Source: Amoebidium appalachense (taxonomy: Eukaryota > Ichthyosporea). From it: 64,000 nucleotides of DNA. This document shows positions 35,440 to 46,030 of this stretch, piece by piece. The number at the start of each line of letters is the position of its first letter. Positions within the stretch are counted from its first letter, which is position 1. Under the pieces are notes generated by a model, which was not told where the DNA came from, searched no databases, and worked only from the letters and a program-made list of their open reading frames with translations. The stretch lies in assembly GCA_963693365.1 (NCBI GenBank), contig CAVNZM010000010.1, positions 7,378,001 to 7,442,000 of the forward strand. Direction: 5' to 3'. A program made the position numbers and the translations under genes.

Positions 35440-35455
35440 GGGGGTGTAGCTCAGC
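35440..35455 (-). promoter_or_regulatory. Chromovirus primer-binding site, tRNA-Ala 5'-end type
   Basis: The base run next to the 5' LTR reads GGGGGTGTAGCTCAG on the plus strand, equal to the first 15 nt of a eukaryotic tRNA-Ala; the element sense strand is its complement. Usual primer sites pair with the tRNA 3' CCA end. Pairing with a 5' tRNA fragment is inferred. Confidence 0.55.
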
Positions 35456-36067
35456 TGTTGTATAATATGATCGTGTGTCTGTGACAAACAATATGTTTAT
35501 AAATGAACGGGGTTGACTAGACCACGCTTTGCTTAGTTACGTGCTAGTCCTACTTACACCTAGTAAGCCGAGCACACTGCGTAAGCTCTGAAGCCCCCGA
35601 CATGCCCTTATAACGGAGCTCGCACAGCGGCTCAGACATGCGCATCGGTATGTGCTTTTTGGCTACGAGAGCCAATCACATACGGTTCACGGTTCTGTCC
35701 CATGGCTATCACGGTTCCAATAAACCTATTGAGCCAATCGGGTGACAGTACTTGATTATCGATGCATTCCACAGTCATACCTCACGCGGCTACTTGCATA
35801 TTTTCCCATGATAAAACTATAACTTAACGCTCATGGTTCCTCTGCTACGTGTCGGTCCCATGTGGCTATTATATCTGTTTTCCCATGAATAATCCTGCAA
35901 GTTGCACGTGCACATACGTTTAACTCCATGCTCATGCGCACAAGACTGGGAGGGACATGCATACTGGCCTACCTAAGATCAAACACAGTGGTATATATAC
36001 ATGTACACGTGTGCGTATATCTCAACCTGTGTACATCCATACTAGATATCCGGTATAATATACCACA
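35456..36067 (-). repeat. Chromovirus 5' LTR
   Basis: 612 bp, by eye identical to 28,344-28,955, with the same TG...CA ends. Confidence 0.93.
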
Positions 36068-36179
36068 GAGAGAGAGAGAGAGAGAGCACAAAGAGGGAAA
36101 GCAGACACGAATACAAACAAGCTAGGACACATACATACTTCAAGGCTCTTGCTGTCATACATGGTGACGTATTCCAACA
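36068..36179 (-). mobile_element. LTR of a copia-type element, part 2
   Basis: Continues the LTR interrupted at 28,343 and matches the inverse of 63,515-63,640 (for example CATACATGGTGACGTATTCC). The LTR boundary is CCAACA|CTCTG, and a YR coding fragment starts directly after it. Confidence 0.75.
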
Positions 36180-36195
36180 CTCTGCCCTGTGCAAC

Positions 36196-36926
36196 TTGAA
36201 GGTACACGAACTTTGGGGGCTCCCATACCCTCCCCCATCGGTCATGTCCGCCCTTACACAGGGGTACACCCGCACCCATATGCAGCGTAACCCCGACAAG
36301 CTGGCCGACCCGCGGCAGTTCGATGCCGAATGGGTGTCCCTCATCCTCACCCACCAGCCGCAGACCACCTGTTGCCGACACACAGCGGCGCCTGGGAGTG
36401 CTCCTGTTGGCCTACCTCTGGGGCCTGCGGTGGACCACGGTCACCGAACTGCTCGCAGAAGACGTGGTTTTTGAAGGCCCGCACCCACAAGGCCACCGCG
36501 GCATCACTCTACGGCTGCCGAAAATCCAGCAAGGCGCGGGCAAGTTGCGTGACCCCGTCGTGCGCACGCGAGTGGTGCCCACCATCTGTGTCCCGGCCCT
36601 ACAGGCAGCAGTGGCTGCCACCCCCCGTCCCCCCGGCGCCCCCCACTGCATCCTCCCTACCGGTAACGTCAACCACCAGACCGAGTGGATGCAGCGCGAG
36701 TTGTGCGCTATCGGCGTGGAGCCCCTGTTAGCCAACGCCGTCGCCTTCCCAGTGCCTCCGTCATGGCATAGTCGGCGCGGCCAAGGCTGCGGGGGTCTCT
36801 GACCAGCAAATTGATTGGCTCGGCGCCTGGCTTGGCGCGAAGCCGGCCACCTACGGCACCGGCCACCAACATACAGCCGACGACGTGCTGTATTTTGAAG
36901 CCCTGCGGGGCCTTTTTTGCAGTTGA
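36196..36926 (+). pseudogene. Tyrosine recombinase (C-terminal catalytic part), frameshifted
   Basis: YRs of DIRS-like elements integrate circular cDNA by site-specific recombination. Visible pieces: an N-terminal part with MQRNPDKLADPRQFDAEW, then LLLAYLWGLRWTTVTELL with the first catalytic Arg, then the HxxR-type box WHSRRG, DWLGAWLGAKP and a Tyr in PATYG that may be the nucleophile. Reading needs a frame change near 36,370 and another near 36,785. It ends at a TGA at 36,924-36,926. The N-terminal arm-binding part is missing here but is seen in element C. Confidence 0.7.
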
Positions 36927-37014
36927 TTGTGTAAAGGATCTCTAATAAGCTTGTAACGGCGCAATACTTGTCTGATCATGAAGGCAGCAGTGGACGCAGG
37001 TAGCAACCATACAT

Positions 37015-37194
37015 CTAAATACTTAGCGTGATTCATCAAGCACTATTTAGAGTGTTTTCAAGTTCTAGGGCAATCATTGTTTGAGATGGTGTTTCTAACA
37101 ATGATAGCCCATTGGGTGAGCTCGAGCTCCGTTGGTATATAAGGAGCGAACTTCTACTAGTCGTTAGCTCATTTCCCAACGTCGCACCTACTTC
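37015..37194 (+). repeat. Terminal repeat of YR element D
   Basis: Begins with a nested dyad: CTAAATA, TACTTAGC, then GATTCATCAAGC, then TATTTAG. Further in are a hairpin (GGGCAATCATTGTT/AACAATGATAGCCC, about 37,070-37,112) and a TATA box (TATATAAG at 37,136). It ends at CCTACTTC (37,188-37,194). The same sequence, inverted, forms the 5' end of element C (45,855-46,030). Confidence 0.75.
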
Positions 37195-37232
37195 ACCCAC
37201 CCACCGTGACCCGCCCGAGCTCTAGGGTTGCA

Positions 37233-37644
37233 TCATCCCAACTTTGCATTGCATGCACAGCTCCTGAGCTTTATGCGCACGTCCCCACAACACAACACAC
37301 ACACATGCACACACACATGCACACACACACACACACACATGCACACACAACACACGTGCACATGTTCACTCACACACCCGCACACACCCGCACACACACA
37401 TACACACACAAAACACACATATACACGCATGTACACGCACACACGCATGCCCCCCTCAGGCTGCGCACGGGTGGTGGGGAAGGGAGTGAGGTTTTGGTAA
37501 GGATATGAGAACAAGGTTGTGGTAAGCCTGTAAAGTGATGTGTGTAGCTGTATGTAAGTGTTGTCGACGATCTCTGTGTTGATCCCACAGGGATCACAGC
37601 CTGAACCGAGCTTATAAAGCAATCGAAAGCAACCATACATCTAA
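37233..37644. other. CA-rich spacer ending in a YR subterminal motif
   Basis: CA-rich microsatellite at about 37,290-37,445 and unique sequence. The last bases before 37,645 read AGCAACCATACATCTAA, the same subterminal phrase as YR element D at about 37,001-37,020. Confidence 0.6.
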
Positions 37645-38596
37645 TGTAAATGTATATAAGTACTTGGGACGGAAGCAGAGACACAGTGGTGCAGTGTGAA
37701 AACACCACAGACACACACAACAACAAAACACGGAACGATCGGAGCAGTGTACACAACAGACATCAATGTTTAGACACGACTGAACTCAATTTATTCCGAT
37801 CTTCGAATAAATACCTGAAATTCCTCTAAGTCTAATCCATACATGATTTCCTGGTCGGAAATCAGATCTATCTCTAATAGAAACCAATCACTAAGAACCA
37901 ATTGCTTTCAGAGAGATCTGGCACGCGGAGACGTACACGATAGGACACAGACACTAGTTAGGATCAACTCGTGTCATCATCAAGGAAGTTCTAACCTATG
38001 ACACACTGCAAAGACTCACTGGCAGACATATCACACTTAACCTTGATGATTGGTTAAAGCCCGGCAACACACGAAAACTAAAGTAAATTAATGTCGGAAG
38101 TCTAATCACACATGTCATTCTAAGTGTAGCCTAAGTGTGTTACCGTCCAATGAACACGTATTAAGTAACACAAATCTACCTAACATATATTAGTAGAAAA
38201 GAAATACGATTATACACATGAAGACAAGGAGAGAAAGAAAAGAAAAATAAGGAAGGAGAAAGAGAAAGAAAAAGAGAGCACAGATCAACAAACAAGATAG
38301 TACTAGTAATAGCATAACTATAACCAGTCTGGAGATATTTATGTACACACAAACATGTACACGTCTCTCCCTGAGTGGGTGGATCCGTGTACACACATAT
38401 AAATATTCTAATCGATATCACAATACACGATTGGAGCCGATACAACACGATTACAAGTATACAAGCATATCGGAGATCGATGCTACACTTTACATAATAG
38501 GAGCCTGTGGCATTTACACTAAGCATATGAACTGACTCGGAAACATAACACAAACTGAGAAGATCTTACCATATGTAAATATTACGTATTACAACA
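37645..38596 (-). mobile_element. Solo LTR, family gamma, copy 1
   Basis: A 952-bp sequence with TG...CA ends (TGTAAATGTATATAAG to TTACAACA) flanked by a perfect 5-bp target duplication TCTAA (37,640-37,644 and 38,597-38,601). It is a diverged inverse of the solo LTR at 43,915-44,757; shared phrases include GGACGGAAGCAGAGACACAG. No internal region is present. Confidence 0.85.
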
Positions 38597-38602
38597 TCTA
38601 AA

Positions 38603-38880
38603 TGTCCGTACCGCGCTCCCGGGAATTTTAGACCCCGTTTCCATTATCATATGTGTGTAACAGTATATAGCTAGTAACTACGGAAAATGGAGCCTCATCA
38701 TACCAAAATACCCATATATAGTTTGAATTTATTGATTTCTAATAATAGTATATGTAGAACCACATGCAGTCCTATGTCTGTAACGGAATTTTACGTGGCC
38801 TAAATGTCGAAACTGGAAAATCGTAAATCTGCTGTTACACACATACGACTCGTGTCTGGCACTGCACATGAGTTTTGGGG
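38603..38880 (-). repeat. Dispersed repeat, copy 2
   Basis: Inverted, diverged copy of 22,221-22,479. It begins directly after the TCTAA target site of the solo LTR, so before that insertion the phrase GCAACCATACATCTAA led straight into this repeat. Confidence 0.75.
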
Positions 38881-39103
38881 GATCCAGGCCTCCGGAGATT
38901 AGCCTATTTAGTTGCTTTCGATTTGCTTACTGGCTCGGCTCAGCCAAGTGCCCCCCGGGCACGATCATCAGAAACGTACACATACCATGGCATGCACTGC
39001 CTCTCTACGTCGTCGAACAAAAGCCAAATAAACACACCGCACGAAGAAAACCCCTAGAGTGTGCCCTATCCTCCCCCTCCACTACCCTTAACGCGTGGGC
39101 GTG

Positions 39104-39372
<269 letters not shown>

Positions 39373-39503
39373 CGTGTGTACATGTATGCGTGCATGTGTG
39401 GGTGTGTGTCTGTGTGTGTGCGTGTGTGTCGTAGCCAATCAGCAAGAGACTAGCTAAAGACTGGGAAAGTTTTAATGCAACACAGCTCGGGCGGGTGGGT
39501 GGG

Positions 39504-39660
39504 GCTAAGTAGGGGCCGATGGGGAAACAAAGCTAAGACGAGTAGAACGATTCGCCGCCTATATACCATTCGGCTCCCTAGTGGCCACTGATTGTTGGAA
39601 CACTATTCCAACCAATCAGTTGGCCTAAATACATCTCTAATTAGAGCTTGATGCGAAGTA
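39504..39660 (-). repeat. 3' terminal repeat of RT-only element A
   Basis: In sense it runs from TACTTCGC (39,653-39,660) through CTCTAATTAGAG, a CCAAT-rich hairpin (39,584-39,622) and a TATA box (ATATACC near 39,561) to TACTTAGC (39,504-39,511). Then comes CCCACCCACCCGCCCGAGCT, as in YR element D. Confidence 0.7.
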
Positions 39661-39842
39661 TTTAGATGTGTTGTTGCTATCTGCGACCACATTCTTATTT
39701 TACAGAATTAATACACAAAGCTGGATGGCAGGAGCGGCGCGGCGAGTGATTTTCATCCAATCATTAAGGGGGGCGGGTGCTGCCGTCCAATAGGAAGGCA
39801 CGCATTCGCCAAGACCGGACACCGACCGGAAACACCACTTCT

Positions 39843-41672
39843 TCAGGGGCTAGGTCCGTGTGGGCCTGTGCCATCCCTTGCACCACCGGCCACCATAAGG
39901 CGGTGCCGTCCCACACCGGGGACCACTAATATTCCCTTCGCATGATGTTCCCGCTGAATCTTCGCCACTGTCCGCTTGATCAACGGAAACGGTGGCGCCC
40001 ACCAGCTGGGGGCCTGCCATTCGGTGGCAAGCCCATCCTGCCCACCACTCACGGGGACCACCGCGGTCCATGTCTGAAACGTGGGTTTGACTGCTGTCAC
40101 GGGTGTAGCAAACCGGTCCACCGCCGTGTGCAATCCGAGTGTCTGCTCGATACGCTCGACCCCCGCGGGGCCCGGGGTAACCGACCACTCGTGGCGGGGA
40201 TCAATCCGCGACAACCAATCCGCACGGTCGTTCACTTCGCCCGGGATGTATGACAGCTCTTGGGGCCAGGGGAGCCCCTAAGTTTTCCAAACACAACTGA
40301 AGCAGCTGCCATAGCACTCGCTGCATGGCGGGGCTGCTGCTGCCCTTTTTGCGCACCGCGCCCAACCGTTCGCGGCCTGGGCGTCTGACTGCCAGCGTAC
40401 GCGCTGGCGTTGGATTAGGGCCTGCATTTCGGGCCTGCGGTAGGCCTCAAGTAGGCCCTGGCACTCCGCCATTGCAACTGCCCGCGGTGCATCGCTCTCC
40501 GCCCAACGACCGAAAGCCTCCACAACCTGCGTGGTGGGAGGCCCAACTGTAGTACTGCCCCCCACCCGTGTGAGGTGGCAGCATCTGTGATGAGAGTGGC
40601 CGTGATAGACTCAGGCCAGATTTCCGTGCAGGGAAGCCGGCCTATTATGATACCCATGGTTCTACCGATAATGCGTAGCTGCCGAGCCGTTAACCGCACA
40701 AAGCTACGTCAGTTCCCACCGCGTAGAGCACCATACACCGACCGGACAACCGTGAGTACATGAGGCACCGCCGCACGCAAACTAACAACCAACCCTAGCC
40801 ATCTAGCCACCTGCTTCTTTTCCACCCACTGCCCTCCTTTGCGCGCCTTAGCCATTAAAGAACGTGTTTCCCCCGATAATTTTTCCAAAGACGCCACTGT
40901 GGGAGACAAATACCCTTCCTCCAAATTTATGTAGATGCCCAAATGGTCGAGCCTCAGGGCACTCACTGGGTCACAATGACCCTTATTCGGATGCTTCTTA
41001 AGGCCGGTGACTTTCAATTCTGGGTCCACCACCCCGCGTGTGTCGAGTGCCCGTCACGCCGGCTGTTCGAAGATGGCCCGGTCATCGAGGAAAACCAACG
41101 AACGGATGCCGCGTGCACGTAACCGACGCGCGAACTCGCGCATGAGGCGCATGAAAAAGTAGGGACTGAGGGAGTAACCGAAGGGAAGCACCGTGTACTG
41201 GTAGAGTTGTCCCCCCACACGAACTTCGAAATACTTGCGGAACCGGGGATGCATGGCTAGTGCAAAATATCCGTCTTCAAGGTCGAAACTGAAAGAGTGG
41301 TCACCCGGCTGCGCGAGCGCCCGCAAGTCGCTGAGGGTTTCGTACTTGACACCACGTTCGACGACGTATTCATTCACAGGACGCATATCAATAATGAGCC
41401 GGACGTTTCCGTTGGGCTTCCGCAGCCCAAAAGACTTCGAAACACACCATTTTGCGCTTTCAGGCCGGGCACTGTCTGTCTCGAGGGTTCCCTTACTCAA
41501 TAACCGTTCAGCTTCCACCACCGCTTCTGCCTCTGAAACTTCGTCGATATCCAGATAGCCACCTGCATCAAAAGGGGCAGGCTGCGCACTCTTCCCGGGC
41601 CATTCTGGTGTGATGCCGTTCTTAATCCAGAACAACACTGCTTTAGAACACCCGCTCCCACTCATCTACACA
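39843..41672 (-). pseudogene. DIRS-type RT/RNase H polyprotein, degraded
   Basis: Homologous to 47,616-49,511 over its full length. RT blocks are GYLDIDEVSEAEAVVEAERL, NVRLIIDMRPVNEY, FSFDLEDGYFALAMHPRF, VLPFGYSLSPYFF and SLVFLDDRAIF (the Trp after LDD is Arg here). RNase H and the terminal domain (NDRADWLSRIDPRHEW, then APSWWAPPFPLIKRTVAKI) follow. Lesions: a TGA near 41,052, a stop near 40,708, frame changes near 40,550 and 40,330 and a shift near 39,930. The copy is not functional. Confidence 0.82.
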
Positions 41673-42014
41673 GGCACAAACTCTCTGATACAATGGGAGT
41701 TGGGATGCATCACTTGCATCTCCCATCCTGCCTTCGAAGAAATTGAGACACTTAGTCTACACCTATCTGCAGCACTACGCGCGCTCGCAAACAATATACC
41801 TACAGCACTACACGCGCTCGTAGAACCTAACTAAAAGGGCCGCAGCCCAGTTGCCCTCAGGCCGTGGGTGCAGCCGCTCACCCTAGGCTACCCAAATAGC
41901 TATCTATTTAGATTTTCCCACCACTGCTAATTACGCTCCTGGACCACAACTGCTACCTGGGCGCCACGCCGCCCTACCGAGCTAAGCCGAGCCTCCTGCC
42001 GTCTGTCGGCCCTC

Positions 42015-42176
42015 TACAGCTACTAGTGTAGGGGCCGAAGGGGAAACAAAGCTAAGACGAGTACTAGAACGAGTCGCCGCATAGTATATACCATAGTCGG
42101 CTCCCTACTACCATTGCCAGTGATTGTTGGAACACTAATCCAACCAATCAGTTGGCCTATATTTAAATACATCAGT
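42015..42176 (-). repeat. 5' terminal repeat of RT-only element A
   Basis: Matches the inside of the terminal repeat at 47,160-47,302: CCAACCAATCAGTTGG, TATA box and GGGGAAACAAAGCTAAGACG. The outermost bases (dyad) are degraded, and the loop of the GC hairpin has an insertion. Confidence 0.68.
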
Positions 42177-43514
42177 ACGGATTCTATAGAACGCCTCGCT
42201 AAGAAGCGGCACCAGTCAGATCCTGAGCAGCACGTGGGAAACCTCCTAAACTTTTGCATCAATTTCAAGGGATGTCTCTGATTCATTTCGAAGTATCCCA
42301 AAACCTCTAACGGTTCGTGTGAAAAACGAACCCTAGGATTCACAGTTTTCCTGAATATTACGGGAAGGTTCACGCAAGACTTATCGAACGTGAGCAGGTT
42401 TTGAAGTTTCAAAGTTGCACGTGCCGCTTGAATCAAAACATGGGATTGACGCAAGACTTATCGAACGTGAGCAGGTTTTGAAGTTGGAATGGACGTGTTT
42501 CCCCGGGCCCCTTGAATCAAACATGGGCCAGTTTCACGTACAGTATGGACGTGCTCCAGGTATCATAAATGGGCCCGTTTCACGTACATACAAACAGGTT
42601 AGCACGGCCCAACTGATATTGGGCGTGAGGCCCGCAAGTCACATGCTGGCGCACACATAGAGTGTTGGTCCGGGGGGCGTGGGACGTTCATCAGCATGTT
42701 ATGCGTAATACTTTCTCACAATTTCATCTCTTTGTCTGAAATGTAGTTATCTCAAATATATCTCACCGACTTCGCAATAATGATTCATATCTAAGAATGG
42801 ATGATAGATAGCCGCATGCGCAATGCTATGAATTTCATGATACATAAGTTACATGCGCATGTGCCAACGATCACCGGATTCATGCGCATGCAGTGCACAT
42901 GTGTATATGTGTTATAAGTACACGGGACATGACGTCCACTGCCCACATGATGTGCGTGCCCCTACCCAGCACGGCGCACATGATGTGCGTAGAGTCTATT
43001 CGATCATGGGCACATGCATGATCAGTCAGGCATGCACATATCATGATGCACATGTGTGTAACATGTACACATGCTTTCTATTTTGTGATTTCATCTTTGT
43101 GCTTGGACAATAGATATATATGGAATTCGGTTTATTGCAAAGTGTCTTCACTTTGAGAGTGTCGACTATTAGGAAATATATGTATTTAAATAAGTTTCTT
43201 TATAGAGACGAACATAAATATATATGTGAGTTAATAGTGACTAGATGTATAATTACTTAATTTATTTAAGTAAGAGTTTCTAAACTTTAGTTTAATCGGA
43301 AGTTGGAATGTGTATGCTCTGTTGGAATGTGTTTTTCTATCTTCTGATAGAACCGATTGGTTCTCCCTCTTTAGTTGTGATAAGGTGATAAGTCGCAAGT
43401 ACAAAAGGAACCGAGAGCACAATAAAGAATCAGTTGTTGTTTGAAATCTTTCAATGTCTCGTGAACAACTCCGATTGCCCTCTCATTAATGTGTTAGTCG
43501 TGTTTTACATGACA
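42177..43514. other. Spacer with 77-bp direct repeats; no gene seen
   Basis: A block starting ACGCAAGACTTATCGAACG is at 42,372 and again at 42,449 (offset 77 bp), and GTTTCACGTACA occurs twice downstream. 43,103-43,143 matches 63,960-64,000 exactly. No coding region is supported. Confidence 0.6.
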
Positions 43515-43914
43515 CCTCTGTGCACTCTGCTCCCTTAGACCCGTACAAAAACAACACAGAGAGCTTGCCGACCACCGTGCCCGGCGCGTAATTTCGCTCC
43601 ATCAACTTGGCCACATACGCAGTGGCAACCGTGCCGGTGAGGGGCCAAGGGGCGAAGGCGGACTCTTGACAAAACTGAAGGTAAAACCGAATTTCCATCT
43701 GGTAGCGCTCCCAGGTGGTGGCGGCAAGGGTGTTGCTGATCAAAACATCCACATTTACCCTGAGGGTCGGGGGCATAGATTGGACCACAGCCGCACGCCA
43801 CGCACCAAAGTCGCCGGGCCGATGCTGGGAGAAACATAAACACGCCCCGTCGCCGCGGGGTTTACATCCACAGTGGGAGGGGGCCCCACAGCTGGGCCCC
43901 TCGCTGTTGTAATA
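43486..43914 (-). pseudogene. Tyrosine recombinase N-terminal part, interrupted
   Basis: Reads as the arm/core-binding helical domain before a YR catalytic domain: NTLAATTWERYQMEIRFYLQ and TGTVATAYVAKLMERNYAPG, then GKLSVL. The frame then departs from the continuation seen in element D (36,180: after S, ALCNL) and closes. The upstream coding part is separated by the solo LTR 43,915-44,757. Confidence 0.65.
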
Positions 43915-44757
43915 CGTACTACTATCTACATATTGTAAGATCTTCTCAGTTCGTGTTATGTTTTTGTTCATTTACTTAGTGTAAAAGATGTGCTCCTTGT
44001 ACGTAAATTATGACATCGATCTCCAGTGTGTTTGAATACTTGTACATGTTTGTGTGTACATGAATATCTTTAGTTGTAGCTATGCTATGAATATCGTGCT
44101 TGTTGATCTGTGTTCTTTTCTCTTTTCTCTTTCTCCTTCTATCTTTTCTTTTCCTTTTCTCCTTTATCTTCATGTGCATGATCATCTTTCTTTCTTGCTA
44201 ATATATGTTGAGTGGATTCGTGTTGCTTAGTATGTGTTGATTGGACGACCACACACTTAGGCTACACTTAGTTTGACACGTGTGATCACAGCTCTTTGAT
44301 TTACTTTAGTTTTCATGTGTTGCCGGGCTGTGACCAATCAACAGGGTTAGTGCTGTTGTACCTGTGTCTTTGCAGTGCTTGATAGGTTAGAAATATGCAC
44401 GACAGCTCCCTCGTTCCTCGCTGTCTCAACACCTCGATACTAGGTAGTGGCTGTGGCCTATCGTGTGTGTTCCCGCCTGCCAGATCTGTCCTTAGAACAA
44501 TCAGTTCATAGTGATTGGTTTGTTTTAGACCTGGATCTAATTCCGACTGGTCGGAAATCACACACCGATTTGACTTAGCCATTTCTCAAGTATATATACG
44601 AAATCTCTGGATTGATTTCGTCAGTCGTGTCTAAACATTGATGTCTGTTGTGTACACTGCTCCGATCGTTCCGTGTTTTGTTGTTGTGTGTCTGTGGTGT
44701 TTTCACACTGCACCACTGTGTCTCTGCTTCCGTCCCAAATACTTATATAATTTTACA
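43915..44757 (+). mobile_element. Solo LTR, family gamma, copy 2
   Basis: 843 bp with TGTTGTAATACG at the start and TAATTTTACA at the end. Flanking pentamers CTCGC (43,910-43,914) and CTCAC (44,758-44,762) look like a target duplication with one substitution. It is a diverged inverse of 37,645-38,596. Confidence 0.78.
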
Positions 44758-44758
44758 C

Positions 44759-45753
44759 TCACACACCTTCTTGACCGGGCAAAATAATCACCCCTTCAGG
44801 GGCACCGGGGGGCGGAGAAGTCAACCTTGGCGGCTCCGCCGGTGCTGGGGAAGGGGCAGGTGCAGAAACGACCGGGGCAGTGTCCTCCGCCGCGGAGGCG
44901 AAGTTCAAGGCCCAGAGGGGCATTTTCCGCAGCGACCTACTAAACAACGAATGGAAGAACGTGGAAACTCAACACGGTAGAACAGTGTAAATCAAAGTAA
45001 ACGAAAATTTTGGGGAATATTGCTGCGCTATGATACAGTGCCCAGCGTACGCCGCTGGGAGAAGGAAGGCGAAAGGACCACGCCGGTAGAGTGACTGCCA
45101 CTTGGTGCCGTCCTGTTGGGGTTGGGGTAGCCTCCGCGGCCGCCCTCGTGCGTGTAGGGGGCCCGCGTGCCCGCCCTCCCTTGGACCACTTGGCGCCGTA
45201 CTTGGGGTTGTATGTCTTCTCAATTAATGGCGCGGGCGACCTCAGGCTCTGCAACTGCGTGACCGTCCCCTCCGCGCGCCGAATGTACAACAGCTGGAGT
45301 CTGTCGCCGCCGTAACTGATGAGGTTGACGACGAGCTCGCGGAGCAGGGTAAGCTGACGGGCCGCAAAGGCGTCCGCCGACTCGTTGCTAGCTTGGGTAG
45401 TGCAGCGACCAAATTGAGCGCCTGCACACCCACGTTGACCAGCCCTATCCACTGTTCAGCCTCCTCCTTGATGGGCTTGGGGAGGTCTCCCCAAGAGAAC
45501 AATCCGTCTGACGACAAGGGCCGTGGGCCAAATGGGGTTATTGCCCGTCAACCACAAAATGCTCGACGGCTTGCAGAGATGCGTGCGACTCCACGAACTC
45601 GCCGCGGGTGAGTCGTAGCACATTTTGCTGCGGGTTCCAAGTTTCCCGAAGGCGCTCACACCGCTGCTCGTCCGACTCCTCCTTGTTGTTGTTATCAGCC
45701 GGAAGGAGCCTGCGAACCTCGGCGCTATACAGGTTGAAGGCAGCGTTCTCCAT
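44759..45753 (-). pseudogene. Gag-like ORF of YR element C, frameshifted
   Basis: Starts MENAAFNLYSAEVRR at 45,753. The text continues over several frames: FVESHASLQAVEHFVVDG, then IKEEAEQWIGLVNVGVQALN, then ELVVNLISYGGDRLQLLYIR, then a Pro/Ala-rich end before the solo LTR. Frame changes lie near 45,535, 45,480, 45,400 and 45,070. Position (first ORF after the terminal repeat) and size point to Gag; no zinc knuckle is seen. It could be another ORF1-type protein. Confidence 0.5.
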
Positions 45754-45854
45754 GCTAGGCGAGAAACTATTAAGGTGACAAGTTCTGCCACCTACCGTAG
45801 CTTACTTAGATCTAAGTGTGCGAAGGGGACTGCAACCTAAACCGAGCTCTCGCC

Positions 45855-46030
45855 AAAAACGTCGCATGAAGTGGGTGCGACGTTGGGAAATGAGCTAACG
45901 ACTAGTAGGAGTTCGCTCCTTATATACCAACGGAGCTCGCCCAATGGGCTATCATTGTTAGAAACACCATTTCAACCAATGATTGCCCTAGAATACACTC
46001 TAAATAGTGCTTGATGAATCAAGCTAAGTA
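45855..46030 (-). repeat. 5' terminal repeat of YR element C
   Basis: In sense: TACTTAGC (46,030-46,023), GCTTGATTCATCAAGC, TATTTAGAG, hairpin (45,946-45,988), TATA box (45,921-45,926), then a perfect 9-bp stem AACGTCGCA/TGCGACGTT around loop CCCACTTCA. It matches 37,015-37,194 inverted. Confidence 0.78.

Larger units (their letters stand above)
28344..36067 (-). mobile_element. Ty3/gypsy chromovirus, full length
   Basis: A 7.7 kb LTR retrotransposon in minus orientation. Flanking 612-bp LTRs (28,344-28,955 and 35,456-36,067) begin TGTTGTATAATATG and end ATACCACA on the plus strand and look identical by eye. GAGAG flanks both ends (28,339-28,343 and 36,068-36,072), compatible with a 5-bp target duplication inside a GA tract. 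Order in sense is Gag, protease, RT, RNase H, integrase, chromodomain, typical of chromoviruses. LTR identity suggests a recent insertion. Confidence 0.95.
36180..37232 (+). mobile_element. YR retroelement D, 3' part (YR domain and terminal repeat)
   Basis: A DIRS-like element fragment: YR coding region (36,196-36,926), a short untranslated stretch, the terminal repeat (37,015-37,194) and a C-rich tail CCCACCCACC...CCCGCCCGAGCT to about 37,232. The 5' part is cut off by the LTR ending at 36,179. No RT is present. Confidence 0.7.
39473..42176 (-). mobile_element. RT-only DIRS-like element A
   Basis: In sense (minus): a 5' terminal repeat (42,015-42,176, outer part eroded), a leader of about 340 bp, one RT/RNase H open region (41,672-39,843), a short 3' stretch, then a second terminal repeat in the same orientation (39,504-39,660) and a C-rich tail. 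Neither Gag nor YR lies between the terminal repeats. Element B has the same layout, so it is not a one-off deletion. Confidence 0.72.
43515..46030 (-). mobile_element. YR retroelement C, 5' part (Gag and YR N-terminus)
   Basis: In sense: terminal repeat (46,030-45,855), leader, Gag-like region (45,753-44,759), then YR N-terminal part (43,914 to about 43,560). A solo LTR (43,915-44,757) sits between the two. Gag leads to YR with no RT, and the terminal repeat is the same as in element D. Confidence 0.7.
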
